Below, in pieces: positions 1 to 8,423 of a DNA stretch of 64,000 bases. Both the position numbers and the translations under genes were made by a program. This stretch comes from G965215055 sp965242685 (GTDB taxonomy: Bacteria; Pseudomonadota; Gammaproteobacteria; UBA4575), in NCBI GenBank assembly GCA_965242685.1, contig OZ251487.1, positions 620,001 to 684,000 of the forward strand, in the 5' to 3' direction. A model generated the notes under the pieces. The model did no database searches and had not been told where the DNA came from. It was given only the letters and a program-made list of their open reading frames with translations. Position 1 is the first letter of the stretch; each line of letters opens with the position of its first letter.

Positions 1-37
1 ATCCTTATTAATCCTGTACGTGTCCTTTGTGGCGTGC

Positions 38-475
38 TTAGGTGGTAACTGTTCCGGCATTTAGTCCGGCGGCGCGGATGCCGGCGATGGCGCAATGTTC
101 GTCTTGATCGGAAAGGTCGCCGCTGATCCCTACCGCACCGATGATCTCGTCTTCCCCGTCTTTTACCAAGACGCCGCCGGCTACGGGCAAGAGGCGTTGG
201 TCGGAAAGGTTGATCAGGGCGTTCATAAACATCGGGCGCTCTTCGCCCATCTCTCCCAGCTTGCGCGAGGATACCCCGAAACCGATGGCGCCCCAGGCCT
301 TGGCCATGGCGATCTTCGGGCGCATCAGGCTGGCGCCGTCGGCCCTGGACATCGCCTTTAGATGGCCTCCCGAGTCGAGTACCACGACGGTGAGCGGCGC
401 CAGGTTGCGCTGTCGGCCTTCCGCATGGGCGGCCTCGATGATCGTGTTGGCTTGTTCAAGCGTGATCTTTGTCAT
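38..475 (-). CDS. GlcG/HbpS-family (DUF336) heme-binding-like protein
   Basis: A 145-residue protein that covers the whole single-domain GlcG/HbpS fold. It opens with the typical ITLEQANTIIEAA helix, followed by VVVLDSGGHLKAMSR and RPKIAMAKAWGAIGFG, and ends with the glycine-rich PVAGGVLVKDGEDEIIGAVGISG strand pair. Family members bind heme or are encoded beside glycolate oxidase genes (glcG); their biochemical role is not settled. Here the gene lies about 48 kb from the glcDEF operon, so a glycolate link is only a guess. It is transcribed divergently from fadB. The ATG start is preceded by a weak AGAG element. The family assignment is firm, the function is not. Confidence 0.85.
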   Translation of the reverse strand: MTKITLEQANTIIEAAHAEGRQRNLAPLTVVVLDSGGHLKAMSRADGASLMRPKIAMAKAWGAIGFGVSSRKLGEMGEERPMFMNALINLSDQRLLPVAGGVLVKDGEDEIIGAVGISGDLSDQDEHCAIAGIRAAGLNAGTVTT

Positions 476-482
476 ATTTCAT

Positions 483-506
483 CTCTGTATATTGCCTCTG
501 TATATT
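483..506. repeat. Short tandem direct repeat upstream of the glcG-like gene
   Basis: The 11-base sequence CTCTGTATATT occurs twice, at 483-493 and 496-506, with a 13-base period. It lies 8-31 bases upstream of the glcG-like start codon, in the divergent gap before fadB. This position would suit a promoter or regulator site, but it may be chance. Confidence 0.35.
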
Positions 507-587
507 TTACGGGCTTATGTTAGTAAAATAGGCTTAAGATAAGCAAGTGCTGTCCCCGACATCGTAACCAACCAGACGTAACCGAAG

Positions 588-2741
588 ATGATTTTTTCCG
601 GCAAGGCGATTTCAGTCCGTTTGGCAGAGGGGGCGGTGGCGCAGTTGGTGTTTGATCTTGAGGGGGCAAGTATCAATAAGCTGAGCCGGGCGGTGCTGGC
701 GGAATTGGATGCCGCCGTGAGCGCGATTGAGGCGGATGAGACGATCCGCGCGCTGATCCTATCCAGCAATAAGCCTGTCTTTATGGTCGGTGCGGACGTT
801 ACCGAGTTTCTGGGCTTTTTTGCCCTGCCGGATCAAGAGCTTTTGCACTGGGTTACGAATGTTCAGGCCTTGTTTAGCCGTATCGAGGATTTGCCGATGC
901 CCAGCGTGACGGCGATCAACGGGTACGCGTTGGGAGGGGGGTGCGAGTTGGCCCTGGCTACGGATTATCGCGTCATGGCGACGGGTGCGCGCATCGGCCT
1001 GCCCGAGGTTAAGCTGGGGATCTTTCCGGGGTGGGGGGGGACTGTCAGGTTGTCGCGTCTGATCGGCGTCGATAATGCCCTGGAGTGGATCTGTACGGGG
1101 GAGCAGCGAGGGGCACAAGAGGCCTTGAGGCAACATGCCGTGGACGCGGTGGTTGAGACGGATCGGCTTCAGGCCGCCGCACTGCATATCGTCGGGCAGT
1201 GTCTGGAAGGTAGGCTCGATTATCGCCAGCGCAGGCGGGAGAAGTGCGGGCCTCTGTCGCTCGATCAGGCGGAGGGGATGATGGCCTTTGAATCGGCCAA
1301 GGCGGTCGTTACCGCGAAGGCCGGGCGACATTTTCCGGCGCCCGTTGCGGCGGTGCGGGTAATAGAGGGCCATGCGGCGATGTCGCGCGATGAGGCGATG
1401 AAGACGGAGGCGCGCGGGTTTGTGGAGATGGCAAGGACGGCGGTGGCGCGCAATTTGGTGGGGATCTTTCTGAATCATCAGCGCATTAAGAAGGTGGGCA
1501 AGGTGCTTGCCGAACAGGCGCGCCCCGTGAAGCGTGTGGCGGTATTGGGCGCGGGAGTGATGGGCGGCGGGATCGCGTATCAGTCGGCGTGCAAGGGTGT
1601 GCCGGCGGTGATGAAAGACATCCAGGGCGAGGCGCTGGAGCTGGGTCTTGCGGAGGCGGGCAAGCTGCTGATGAAGCAGGTGAAGCGCGGCAAGATAACG
1701 GCGGAGGGTGCGGTTGAGACGCTGAATAAGATTGCGTCGACGTTGAGCTACGGGGATTTTGGTCGGGTGGATTTGGTGGTGGAGGCGGTGGTCGAAGATG
1801 AACGGGTCAAGGCTTCGGTGCTGGCGGAGGTCGAGCGCGAGGTTGGGGACGATCATGTGATCGCTTCCAATACTTCCACCATATCGATTACCGGCTTGGC
1901 CAAGTCCCTGCAACGGCCCGAGCGATTTTGCGGGCTGCATTTTTTTAATCCGGTCTACCGGATGCCGCTGGTCGAGGTGATCCGCGGGCACCATTCAAGC
2001 ACGACGACCATCGCCACCGTGACCGCCTATGCCAGGGCGATAGGGAAGACGCCTATCGTCGTCAATGACTGCCCGGGTTTTTTGGTGAACCGCGTGTTGT
2101 TCCCTTATTTTGCCGGATTTAATGCCCTGGTGCGCGACGGGGTGGATGTGAAACGTATCGATAGGGTTATGGAGGGGTTTGGCTGGCCGATGGGGCCGGC
2201 GCATTTGCTGGACGTTATAGGTATCGATACGGCGCACCATGCCGCAGAGGTGATGGCGGCGGGTTATCCCGACCGCATGGGCAAGGAGTTCAAGACGGCG
2301 ATTGATGTTTTGTATGAGAACGGGCGTTACGGGCAAAAGAATAGTGCGGGCTTTTATAGGTATGAACGCGATAAAAGGGGAAAATTGATAAAACTGGATG
2401 ATGAAGGCGCCGTGAAAATTCTTCGGGAGGTTCAATCCGGCAACATTGAGATCGACGATGAGGAGATCGTCGACAGGATGATGATTCCCATGTGCATGGA
2501 GGCGGTGCGTTGCGTGGAAGACGGTATCGTGGACAATTTCCTTGACGTGGATGCAGGCCTGCTGTTGGGCATTGCGTTCCCCAGTTTTCGGGGCGGGGCG
2601 TTACGCTACATCGACGACATGGGTTTGACGGCATTTTGTGAGCGCGCAAACGGCTATGCGCACATCGCCCCGATCTATGCGCCGACGCCCGCCGTCCGCA
2701 AGATGGCGGAGAATAACCAAACGTTTTATCCGAAGGCTTAG
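588..2741 (+). CDS. fadB: Multifunctional fatty acid oxidation complex subunit alpha FadB
   Basis: A 717-residue cytoplasmic enzyme, close to E. coli FadB (729) in length and pattern. Residues about 1-190 are the enoyl-CoA hydratase/isomerase part, with YALGGGCELALATDYRV and the IGLPEVKLGIFPGWGG loop supplying the catalytic glutamates. Near residue 320, AVLGAGVMGGGIAYQSA is the NAD site of the 3-hydroxyacyl-CoA dehydrogenase part, followed by ASNTSTISI and LHFFNPVYRMPLVEVIRG. The end carries the second dehydrogenase domain (VNDCPGFLVNRVLFPY). It hydrates trans-2-enoyl-CoA and oxidises 3-hydroxyacyl-CoA in beta-oxidation, in complex with FadA. The fadA start follows its stop directly (TAGATG), as expected of a coupled fadBA operon. 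No key residue appears to be missing. Confidence 0.97.
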   Translation: MIFSGKAISVRLAEGAVAQLVFDLEGASINKLSRAVLAELDAAVSAIEADETIRALILSSNKPVFMVGADVTEFLGFFALPDQELLHWVTNVQALFSRIEDLPMPSVTAINGYALGGGCELALATDYRVMATGARIGLPEVKLGIFPGWGGTVRLSRLIGVDNALEWICTGEQRGAQEALRQHAVDAVVETDRLQAAALHIVGQCLEGRLDYRQRRREKCGPLSLDQAEGMMAFESAKAVVTAKAGRHFPAPVAAVRVIEGHAAMSRDEAMKTEARGFVEMARTAVARNLVGIFLNHQRIKKVGKVLAEQARPVKRVAVLGAGVMGGGIAYQSACKGVPAVMKDIQGEALELGLAEAGKLLMKQVKRGKITAEGAVETLNKIASTLSYGDFGRVDLVVEAVVEDERVKASVLAEVEREVGDDHVIASNTSTISITGLAKSLQRPERFCGLHFFNPVYRMPLVEVIRGHHSSTTTIATVTAYARAIGKTPIVVNDCPGFLVNRVLFPYFAGFNALVRDGVDVKRIDRVMEGFGWPMGPAHLLDVIGIDTAHHAAEVMAAGYPDRMGKEFKTAIDVLYENGRYGQKNSAGFYRYERDKRGKLIKLDDEGAVKILREVQSGNIEIDDEEIVDRMMIPMCMEAVRCVEDGIVDNFLDVDAGLLLGIAFPSFRGGALRYIDDMGLTAFCERANGYAHIAPIYAPTPAVRKMAENNQTFYPKA

Positions 2742-3923
2742 ATGGAGAATACCGGTATGCAGCCGCGAGACGCCGTTATCATCGATTGTGTGCGCAGTCC
2801 GATGGGGAGGTCGAAGGGTGGTATGTTCCGATTCGTGCGCGCGGAGATGCTTTCGGCGGCGTTGGTGAATGCCCTGTTTGAACGCAATCCGAACGTTGAC
2901 CCCGCGGAAGTTGAGGACGTTCTGTGGGGGTGCGCGAACCAGACCCTGGAGCAGGGCTGGAACATCGCGCGTTATATCTCTTTGATGACGAATATCCCGC
3001 ATGAGGCGGGCGCCCAGACCATCAATCGGTTATGCGGGTCTTCCATGCAGGCCATTCATTCCGCCGCGCAAGCCATTCGGGCAGATTGCGGGGACGTGTT
3101 TGTGGTTGGCGGGGTCGAGCACATGGGGCACGTCGGCATGGCGCATGGGTGGGATCACAACCCCGCCTCCAGCAAACACTTTGCGAAGGCCTCCAACCAG
3201 ATGGGGCTTACGGCCGAGCTGCTGGCGATGCAACACGCCATCGGCCGCGAAGACCAGGATCGGTTTGGTTTGCGTTCCCACCGGCGCGCCCATGCGGCGA
3301 CGGTGGAAGGGCGCTTCAAGGCCGAAGTGGTCGCCGTTGAAGGGCACGATGAAAACGGCTTCAAACAGGTCTGCGAGGTGGACGAGGTGATACGAGCGGA
3401 TACTTCATTGGAGCAGCTTGCCGCACTGAGGCCGGCGTTCCGGCCCGATGGCAGCGTTACCGCCGGCACCTCGTCGGCGATCTCGGACGGCGCCGCGGCG
3501 ATGATCGTGATGTCTGCGGAACGCGCGCGGCAGTTGAACCTGGCGCCCAAGGCGAGGATACGGGGCATGGCGGTAACGGGCATCAGCCCCGCCTTGATGG
3601 GCTATGGCCCGGTGGCGGCCACCGAAAAGGCCTTGAAGCGCGCCGGTCTTGCGATGGGCGACATCGAATGTATCGAACTTAACGAGGCCTTTGCCGCCCA
3701 GTCGCTGGCGGTGCTGAAGGGATTGAATCTGTTGGATGTCATGGACGACAAGGTAAATCTGAACGGCGGCGCCATCGCGCTGGGTCATCCGTTGGGTTGT
3801 TCGGGGGCGCGGATCAGCACGACCTTGTTACATCTCATGGAAGGCAGGGATGTCACGCTGGGGTTGGCGACTTTGTGCATCGGTCTGGGGCAGGGCATCG
3901 CCACCGTGTTTGAGCGCATCTGA
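2742..3923 (+). CDS. fadA: 3-ketoacyl-CoA thiolase FadA
   Basis: This thiolase forms the beta subunit of the FadBA complex and cleaves 3-ketoacyl-CoA with CoA to give acetyl-CoA. NRLCGSSMQAIHSAAQAI places the acyl-accepting Cys at about residue 98. ELNEAFAAQ, NLNGGAIALGHPLGCSGAR and the C-terminal LCIGLGQGIA provide the remaining active-site Asn/His/Cys. The length of 393 residues compares with 387 in E. coli. Two starts are possible: ATG 2742 abuts the fadB stop, while ATG 2757 has a better-spaced GGAG (2744-2747) and an N-terminus nearer to E. coli FadA (388 residues). The pairing with fadB makes this FadA rather than FadI or a biosynthetic thiolase. Confidence 0.96.
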   Translation: MENTGMQPRDAVIIDCVRSPMGRSKGGMFRFVRAEMLSAALVNALFERNPNVDPAEVEDVLWGCANQTLEQGWNIARYISLMTNIPHEAGAQTINRLCGSSMQAIHSAAQAIRADCGDVFVVGGVEHMGHVGMAHGWDHNPASSKHFAKASNQMGLTAELLAMQHAIGREDQDRFGLRSHRRAHAATVEGRFKAEVVAVEGHDENGFKQVCEVDEVIRADTSLEQLAALRPAFRPDGSVTAGTSSAISDGAAAMIVMSAERARQLNLAPKARIRGMAVTGISPALMGYGPVAATEKALKRAGLAMGDIECIELNEAFAAQSLAVLKGLNLLDVMDDKVNLNGGAIALGHPLGCSGARISTTLLHLMEGRDVTLGLATLCIGLGQGIATVFERI

Positions 3924-3935
3924 GAGGTTGGGCGC

Positions 3936-4250
3936 ATGACCGCAAGCGATCCGTCACGCCTCGTACAGGATGAGTTTCACCTGCTCAATCGCAGGCTTAC
4001 CTATACGACGGCGGCGATCATGTGCGTGCTGGCGTTGATATTTTGGTGGTTTGACGTAGAGGTTAAGGGCCATATGGCGACCCTGGTAGGGGCTGCGTTT
4101 ATCGCTATGGCGGTCTTTACTTTTAAGATTCCGTATATTTCATACCGCTACCTGCTCAGGAAGTATCGGGATGAGCCGGATAGGCTTGCGGCACTCGGGC
4201 CCGGCTGGCGGGAGTTTAAGAGGGATGTAAGAAAGGGCGGCGGTAGGTAA
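3936..4250 (+). CDS. Small membrane protein of unknown function, downstream of fadBA
   Basis: A 104-residue protein with two hydrophobic segments, at about residues 25-42 (TTAAIMCVLALIFWWF) and 48-66 (ATLVGAAFIAMAVFTFKI). A basic C-terminal tail (YRYLLRKYRDEP, then REFKRDVRKGGGR) suggests a hairpin in the inner membrane with both ends in the cytoplasm. It starts 12 bases after the fadA stop and is probably co-transcribed. I do not recognise the family. Coding is supported by the clean frame, the position in the operon and the plausible topology. Confidence 0.7.
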   Translation: MTASDPSRLVQDEFHLLNRRLTYTTAAIMCVLALIFWWFDVEVKGHMATLVGAAFIAMAVFTFKIPYISYRYLLRKYRDEPDRLAALGPGWREFKRDVRKGGGR

Positions 4251-4389
4251 TTTTCGGGGGAAAGTTTTAACCTGCAAGAATTTTAACCCGCAAGAGGATA
4301 TCGGAAATAGATATTGCGTTATATTCCGGTAAGAGCGTGATAGTATTTGCCTCTCCTTTGATCGGCTCCTTCTTTAATCGATAGTCACA

Positions 4390-6432
4390 GTGAAAGACCC
4401 GTCCGGCTCCCAAACGATTGATACCCCCCCCCCCCCCCCCCCCCGCAGCTCCCAGTTAAGTAGTACAGGACGTTTCCAGGCCTCTCGCGGGGCGTGGGTA
4501 GTCTTTTCCCTCTTTCTGTTGGCCGGTCTTGTCGTACTCGACGATTACGGCGTGGCGGCGGATGAAAAGCTTCAAAGACGCATTACCGAAGCCAACCTCA
4601 GCTATATACTGGGAGCCCATGACGACCTGCAACTGAAACAGGGAGATAAGCATTACGGCGTCGCCTTCGAACTCCCCCTGCTGCTGGCGGAACGTCTCTT
4701 TGGATTGGAAGATACCCGTAGTATCTATCTCAGCCGTCATCTCCTGACCCACCTGTTCTTCCTGTTGGGTGGGCTCTGCTGTTACCTGTTGGCCCTACGC
4801 CTGTTCAACAACCGCCTGCTGGCCTTGTTCGCTATGCTGTTGTTCCTGCTGCACCCCCGTCTCTATGCCCATTCCTTCGTCAACAGCAAGGATATTCCTT
4901 TCTTTAGTATGTTTATGATCGCCCTGTTGCTGATTCATCGCGCCTTTGCGCGCGACACCGTGCGGGCGTTTTTGTTATGCGGGGCGGCGGTGGCGGTACT
5001 GATCAACCTGCGGGTCATGGGTGTCATGCTGTTGATTGCGGTGGTGGTGATGCGGGGTTTGGATGTCTGGTATGCCGAAGGCAGGCAGGAACGCATACGG
5101 GTGCTTAAGACCCTCGGCGGTTTCATACTGAGCAGCGTCCTCGTGTTGTATGCTGTCTGGCCGTACTTATGGGAAGACCCGCTCGGGCGATTGGCGGAGG
5201 CCATTACCATTGCCTCCCGTTTTCCTCGCGAAAGTATCGAACTGTTCAAAGGAACACTTGTCCATAGTACCGATCTTCCGTGGGACTACCTTCCCACCTG
5301 GTTTTTGATCACGACGCCGTGGGTGGCGTTGTTGTTGGGGTTTATTGGTATCGTTGCGGTGGGGTATCGGGGCTTTATCCAACCAAGCAATATATTGCGC
5401 AACACACAACTGCGCTTTCAATGGTTATTGCTGGCCTGTTTCATATTGCCCATACTGGCCATCATCGTTCTCAGGCCTACACTCTATAGCGGCTGGCGGC
5501 ACATGCACTTTCTCTATGCGCCGTTCTGTCTGTTGGCGGCATTCGGTTTGTATCAACTGGTATTACTTTCTAAGAAAAAACACTGGAGAGTTGGAGTTTA
5601 TGCCCTAACGGGAATCGGCCTGGTTGGGGTGGTCGTCGAAATGGCACAGATTCATCCGTACCAAAATGTATACTTCAATGCCTTGGTAGACCGTCGCACA
5701 CCGGAATCCCTGCGCAACCAATACGAGATGGACTATTGGCGAACTTCCTATCGTGAAGGGCTGGAATATCTACTGGAACACTATCCCAACTCGCCCGTCC
5801 ATATTTCCGGGCAGATTGGCTGGATCACACGAAATAGAACCATCCTTCCCGCAACGGAGCGACAACGGGTGAAGAAGACAGCACGATCTGATTTTTACCT
5901 CGACGAACACCGTCGAGATATTATGAAAAGGAAAAAACCGGTTATCTTTAACTCTATTCATACGATCAAGATCTACGACAACACTATTCTTGCTGTGCAG
6001 ACTACGGATTTGACGTTGTTGGATGAGTCCGATCAAGTCTTCTATCGAAACGTCTATCACGAGGCAAAGGCCGACGTGTCAGTCACGCGTTCCTTTTTTG
6101 ATGTATATACGCACGACGGCAAGCTGGTCTATCTCCGGGAATCCTGCCACCCGGATGACCCGAAGGCATCCTTTTTCTTACACGTCTTTCCGGTCAATGA
6201 AGCGGACCTTCCCGATCTGTACGAGTATCTCGCAGAACACAAAAGGCCAAAGGGCTTTGAAAACCTGGACTTTGGTTTTCCCAAACACGGGGTGCGCTTT
6301 GACGGAAAATGTATGGCGGTCGTGCCGTTGCCCGAGTATGAAATCAACTCGATAAACACCGGGCAATTCACGAACGAAGGCAAGGTTTGGAGCGTCGGCT
6401 TGAAAGGGAAATTTTCTCTCAAACAAGACTGA
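4390..6432 (+). CDS. GT39/PMT-like membrane glycosyltransferase with a poly-C tract in its 5' coding end
   Basis: A 680-residue polytopic protein. After a short proline-rich N-tail comes a transmembrane segment, then LDDYGVAADEKLQRRI, an acidic loop of the kind that carries catalytic residues in GT39 (protein mannosyltransferase/ArnT-like) enzymes. About ten more hydrophobic segments follow up to residue 430, and the C-terminal 230 residues are soluble and presumably periplasmic. The likely role is transfer of a sugar from a lipid-linked donor to a surface molecule; donor and acceptor are unknown. The GTG at 4390 is the first possible start, since an in-frame stop lies at 4375, and no clear ribosome-binding site is seen. 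A C21 run (4424-4444) encodes six prolines in the present open frame. Changes that are not multiples of three would shift the frame near codon 12, so the gene is probably phase-variable. Confidence 0.8.
   Translation: MKDPSGSQTIDTPPPPPPRSSQLSSTGRFQASRGAWVVFSLFLLAGLVVLDDYGVAADEKLQRRITEANLSYILGAHDDLQLKQGDKHYGVAFELPLLLAERLFGLEDTRSIYLSRHLLTHLFFLLGGLCCYLLALRLFNNRLLALFAMLLFLLHPRLYAHSFVNSKDIPFFSMFMIALLLIHRAFARDTVRAFLLCGAAVAVLINLRVMGVMLLIAVVVMRGLDVWYAEGRQERIRVLKTLGGFILSSVLVLYAVWPYLWEDPLGRLAEAITIASRFPRESIELFKGTLVHSTDLPWDYLPTWFLITTPWVALLLGFIGIVAVGYRGFIQPSNILRNTQLRFQWLLLACFILPILAIIVLRPTLYSGWRHMHFLYAPFCLLAAFGLYQLVLLSKKKHWRVGVYALTGIGLVGVVVEMAQIHPYQNVYFNALVDRRTPESLRNQYEMDYWRTSYREGLEYLLEHYPNSPVHISGQIGWITRNRTILPATERQRVKKTARSDFYLDEHRRDIMKRKKPVIFNSIHTIKIYDNTILAVQTTDLTLLDESDQVFYRNVYHEAKADVSVTRSFFDVYTHDGKLVYLRESCHPDDPKASFFLHVFPVNEADLPDLYEYLAEHKRPKGFENLDFGFPKHGVRFDGKCMAVVPLPEYEINSINTGQFTNEGKVWSVGLKGKFSLKQD
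4424..4444 (+). repeat. C21 homopolymer inside the glycosyltransferase coding region
   Basis: Twenty-one consecutive C bases begin 34 bases after the GTG start. They encode a proline run, and the present length keeps the 680-codon frame open. Runs of this length in bacteria are typical slipped-strand contingency loci. The exact count is also where sequencing or assembly error is most likely. Confidence 0.95.
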
Positions 6433-6449
6433 AATGCCCACCGCGTGAA

Positions 6450-7172
6450 TTACGGGTTTTCTAGCCTTTCAATCTCTTCTTTTCTGACGGCGGTGTAGGG
6501 CGAGTTTCTGATCTGGTCGTGTGTGTGCATGCGGTAGCGGACGAAGCGGTCTACCTCGGTGAAGTGCATGAATGGATTGCCTTGCAGTTCTTCTTCCAGC
6601 GTCGAGGTCTTTTGTGCCGCATAGTGATGCCCGGGGTGGATGACGATGGAGGCGGGGAGTTCGTCCCGAAAGCGTTTCAGCGTGGTGTGCATTTGTTCGG
6701 GGTCGCCGCCGCGCAGGTCGCAACGCCCGCATCCGAAGACGAACAGGGTGTCGCCGCTGAGCATGTCGTCGCCAACTCGATAACACGCCGAGCCGGGGGT
6801 GTGGCCGGGGGTGTGGAGGATGTCAATTTCGGTGTCGCCGAGCTGTATGCGGTCGCCGCCGTGATGAAGGCTGGGCTTTACCAGTTCGTTACCCCAGAAG
6901 GCGGCCTCGGTCTTCAGCAGGTGGATTTGTGCGTCATGGTGATTTAGCAGTTCGTCTATGCCGTTGATGTGGTCGTGGTGGCTGTGCGTCAGCAGGATAT
7001 CGGTGATCGAGACGCCTAGTTGCCCGGCCTTTGCCACGATTGCCGGCACGTCCCATGCGGGGTCGACGACTGCGGCGGTGCCGGTTGATCGATCCACCAG
7101 CAGGTAGATGAAGTTTTCCATCGGCCCCAGTTCCATGGTTTCGATGAAATATGGTGACGGATTTTTTTGCAT
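6450..7172 (-). CDS. MBL-fold metallo-hydrolase, glyoxalase II-like
   Basis: A 240-residue metallo-beta-lactamase-fold hydrolase. The metal ligands are visible: LLTHSHHDHINGIDEL (the HxHxDH motif), HTPGHTPGSACY, SGDTLFVFGCGRCDL (bridging Asp) and a final HPGHHYA His. The order and length fit the hydroxyacylglutathione hydrolase/persulfide dioxygenase-like group. The longer C-terminal substrate domain of classical GloB is reduced here to a short helical tail, so the substrate is uncertain. I place the start at ATG 7172 (MQKNPSPYF); the upstream in-frame ATG at 7232 would overlap the start of the oppositely oriented glycosylase gene and adds a non-conserved Cys-rich stretch. Confidence 0.85.
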   Translation of the reverse strand: MQKNPSPYFIETMELGPMENFIYLLVDRSTGTAAVVDPAWDVPAIVAKAGQLGVSITDILLTHSHHDHINGIDELLNHHDAQIHLLKTEAAFWGNELVKPSLHHGGDRIQLGDTEIDILHTPGHTPGSACYRVGDDMLSGDTLFVFGCGRCDLRGGDPEQMHTTLKRFRDELPASIVIHPGHHYAAQKTSTLEEELQGNPFMHFTEVDRFVRYRMHTHDQIRNSPYTAVRKEEIERLENP

Positions 7173-7233
7173 GTCTGGTATTGTATGATTTCCGATGTTA
7201 GTACCCGAATTGTAACATTTGCAGCATATCAAT

Positions 7234-7767
7234 ATGAATACTTTGCCGGACTATATAGATTATGATCTGAGGATGTTGTCCATCGGCCTTAATCCTTCGA
7301 CGATTTCGGTCGAAAAGGGGTTTTATTTTGCCAATCCAAGAAACCGGTTCTGGAAGGCTTTGAATGCCAGTGGTTTGCTTGCGGATGAGGTGGTGCCATC
7401 GGGACAGGCGCAGGTAACGCTGTTCAATAAGTATAGGATCGGTTTTACGGATGTCGTTAAGAGGCACTCTTCGATGGGCAAGTATCTGAAGGCCGGGGAC
7501 TATCGAAGATGGGCGCCGCGGCTCGGGAGGAAGATCGAGCGGTATCGTCCGGCAATCTGTTGGTTTCACGGCAAGCTGGCGATACGCAATTATTTGAAAT
7601 ACTCGAACAGTGGGGAGGCCGACGTGAAATGGGGCAGGCAGTGTTTTACTATCCATCGTTCCGTTGTTTTTGTAACGCCGAATCCCAGCCCGGCGAATGC
7701 CGTCTATTCGCTGGATGATATCGTGGGCTGGTACAAAAGGCTGAAGTGCCTGGAAGCGGGGTTGTGA
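7234..7767 (+). CDS. Uracil/thymine mismatch DNA glycosylase, Mug-like
   Basis: A 177-residue member of the uracil-DNA glycosylase superfamily, closest in pattern to Mug/TDG. LSIGLNPS followed by FYFANPRNRFWKALNASG matches the catalytic Asn loop and the NRFWK helix of Mug. VVFVTPNPSPANA near the end corresponds to the Mug intercalation loop, although the order of residues differs from the E. coli enzyme. The predicted role is base-excision repair of U:G or ethenocytosine mismatches. I use ATG 7234; a TTG at 7219 is also in frame. It is divergent from the metallo-hydrolase and is followed closely by dsbB. Confidence 0.75.
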   Translation: MNTLPDYIDYDLRMLSIGLNPSTISVEKGFYFANPRNRFWKALNASGLLADEVVPSGQAQVTLFNKYRIGFTDVVKRHSSMGKYLKAGDYRRWAPRLGRKIERYRPAICWFHGKLAIRNYLKYSNSGEADVKWGRQCFTIHRSVVFVTPNPSPANAVYSLDDIVGWYKRLKCLEAGL

Positions 7768-7818
7768 TGGCAATAATGTTGGAGACCACCGGGCCTTTGC
7801 TTCGGCGGGCATCTTGAT

Positions 7819-8316
7819 ATGTTCGGTTACCGGGCGCTGAGTTTGTATGGTTTGACGGCGTGCGTGGGTGCGCTGCTCTTTGCCGTCTTCTATCTTGAGA
7901 AAACGCTGTTTCTGGATCCGTGCCCGCTGTGCGTACTGGATAGGGTGGTGTTTGCCGCATTGGGGCTTGTTTTCCTGATCGCGCTTGTGCAGGGTGCGCG
8001 CCCCGTCTTTGCGAAGCTCTACGGGCTGGTTACCGTGGTGCTCTGTTTGACCGGCATCGGGCTTGCATCTAGGCATGTGTGGTTGCAAGGTTTACCGGAA
8101 GATCAGGTGCCAGAGTGCGGGCCGGATATTTATTTTATGTTGGATACGTTGCCCTTGCTTGAGGTCATCAAGGCGTCTCTCAGCGGTTCCGGATCATGTG
8201 CGGAGGTGAACTGGACGTTCCTCGGTCTGTCCATCCCCGAACAAACGTTACTCCTGTTTTGTGCCTTACTGATCTTGTCGGTTGCCCAGATTTTACGCGC
8301 GCGGAAGCCGGCCTGA
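7819..8316 (+). CDS. dsbB: Disulfide bond formation protein B
   Basis: An inner-membrane quinone reductase of 165 residues that reoxidises DsbA. It has four hydrophobic segments and the first periplasmic CxxC motif, LDPCPLCVLDR, at about residues 35-38. The second Cys pair lies in the next periplasmic loop: C100 in PECGPDIYFML and C128 in SGSGSCAEVNW. An Arg follows the CPLC motif, as in quinone-binding DsbB. No dsbA lies in the window. Confidence 0.95.
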   Translation: MFGYRALSLYGLTACVGALLFAVFYLEKTLFLDPCPLCVLDRVVFAALGLVFLIALVQGARPVFAKLYGLVTVVLCLTGIGLASRHVWLQGLPEDQVPECGPDIYFMLDTLPLLEVIKASLSGSGSCAEVNWTFLGLSIPEQTLLLFCALLILSVAQILRARKPA

Positions 8317-8423
8317 TCGCGGCATGTTTGCCTATGGAATCCCCTTGTGGTTATTTTATCGTGATAGGGTAAGCGATACTTTATGATCTGGATGACTATG
8401 AGTTGTGGAGATGACGCGTTGAT

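Noticed and set aside
1033..1040. G8 run inside fadB as a further slippage site
   Set aside because: Eight bases is modest for a GC-rich gene and the protein is conserved across it.
759..1994. 411-codon open frame on the minus strand opposite fadB
   Set aside because: It is the shadow of a GC-rich real gene; its translation is Arg/His/Pro/Gln-rich without any domain, and fadB is certain.
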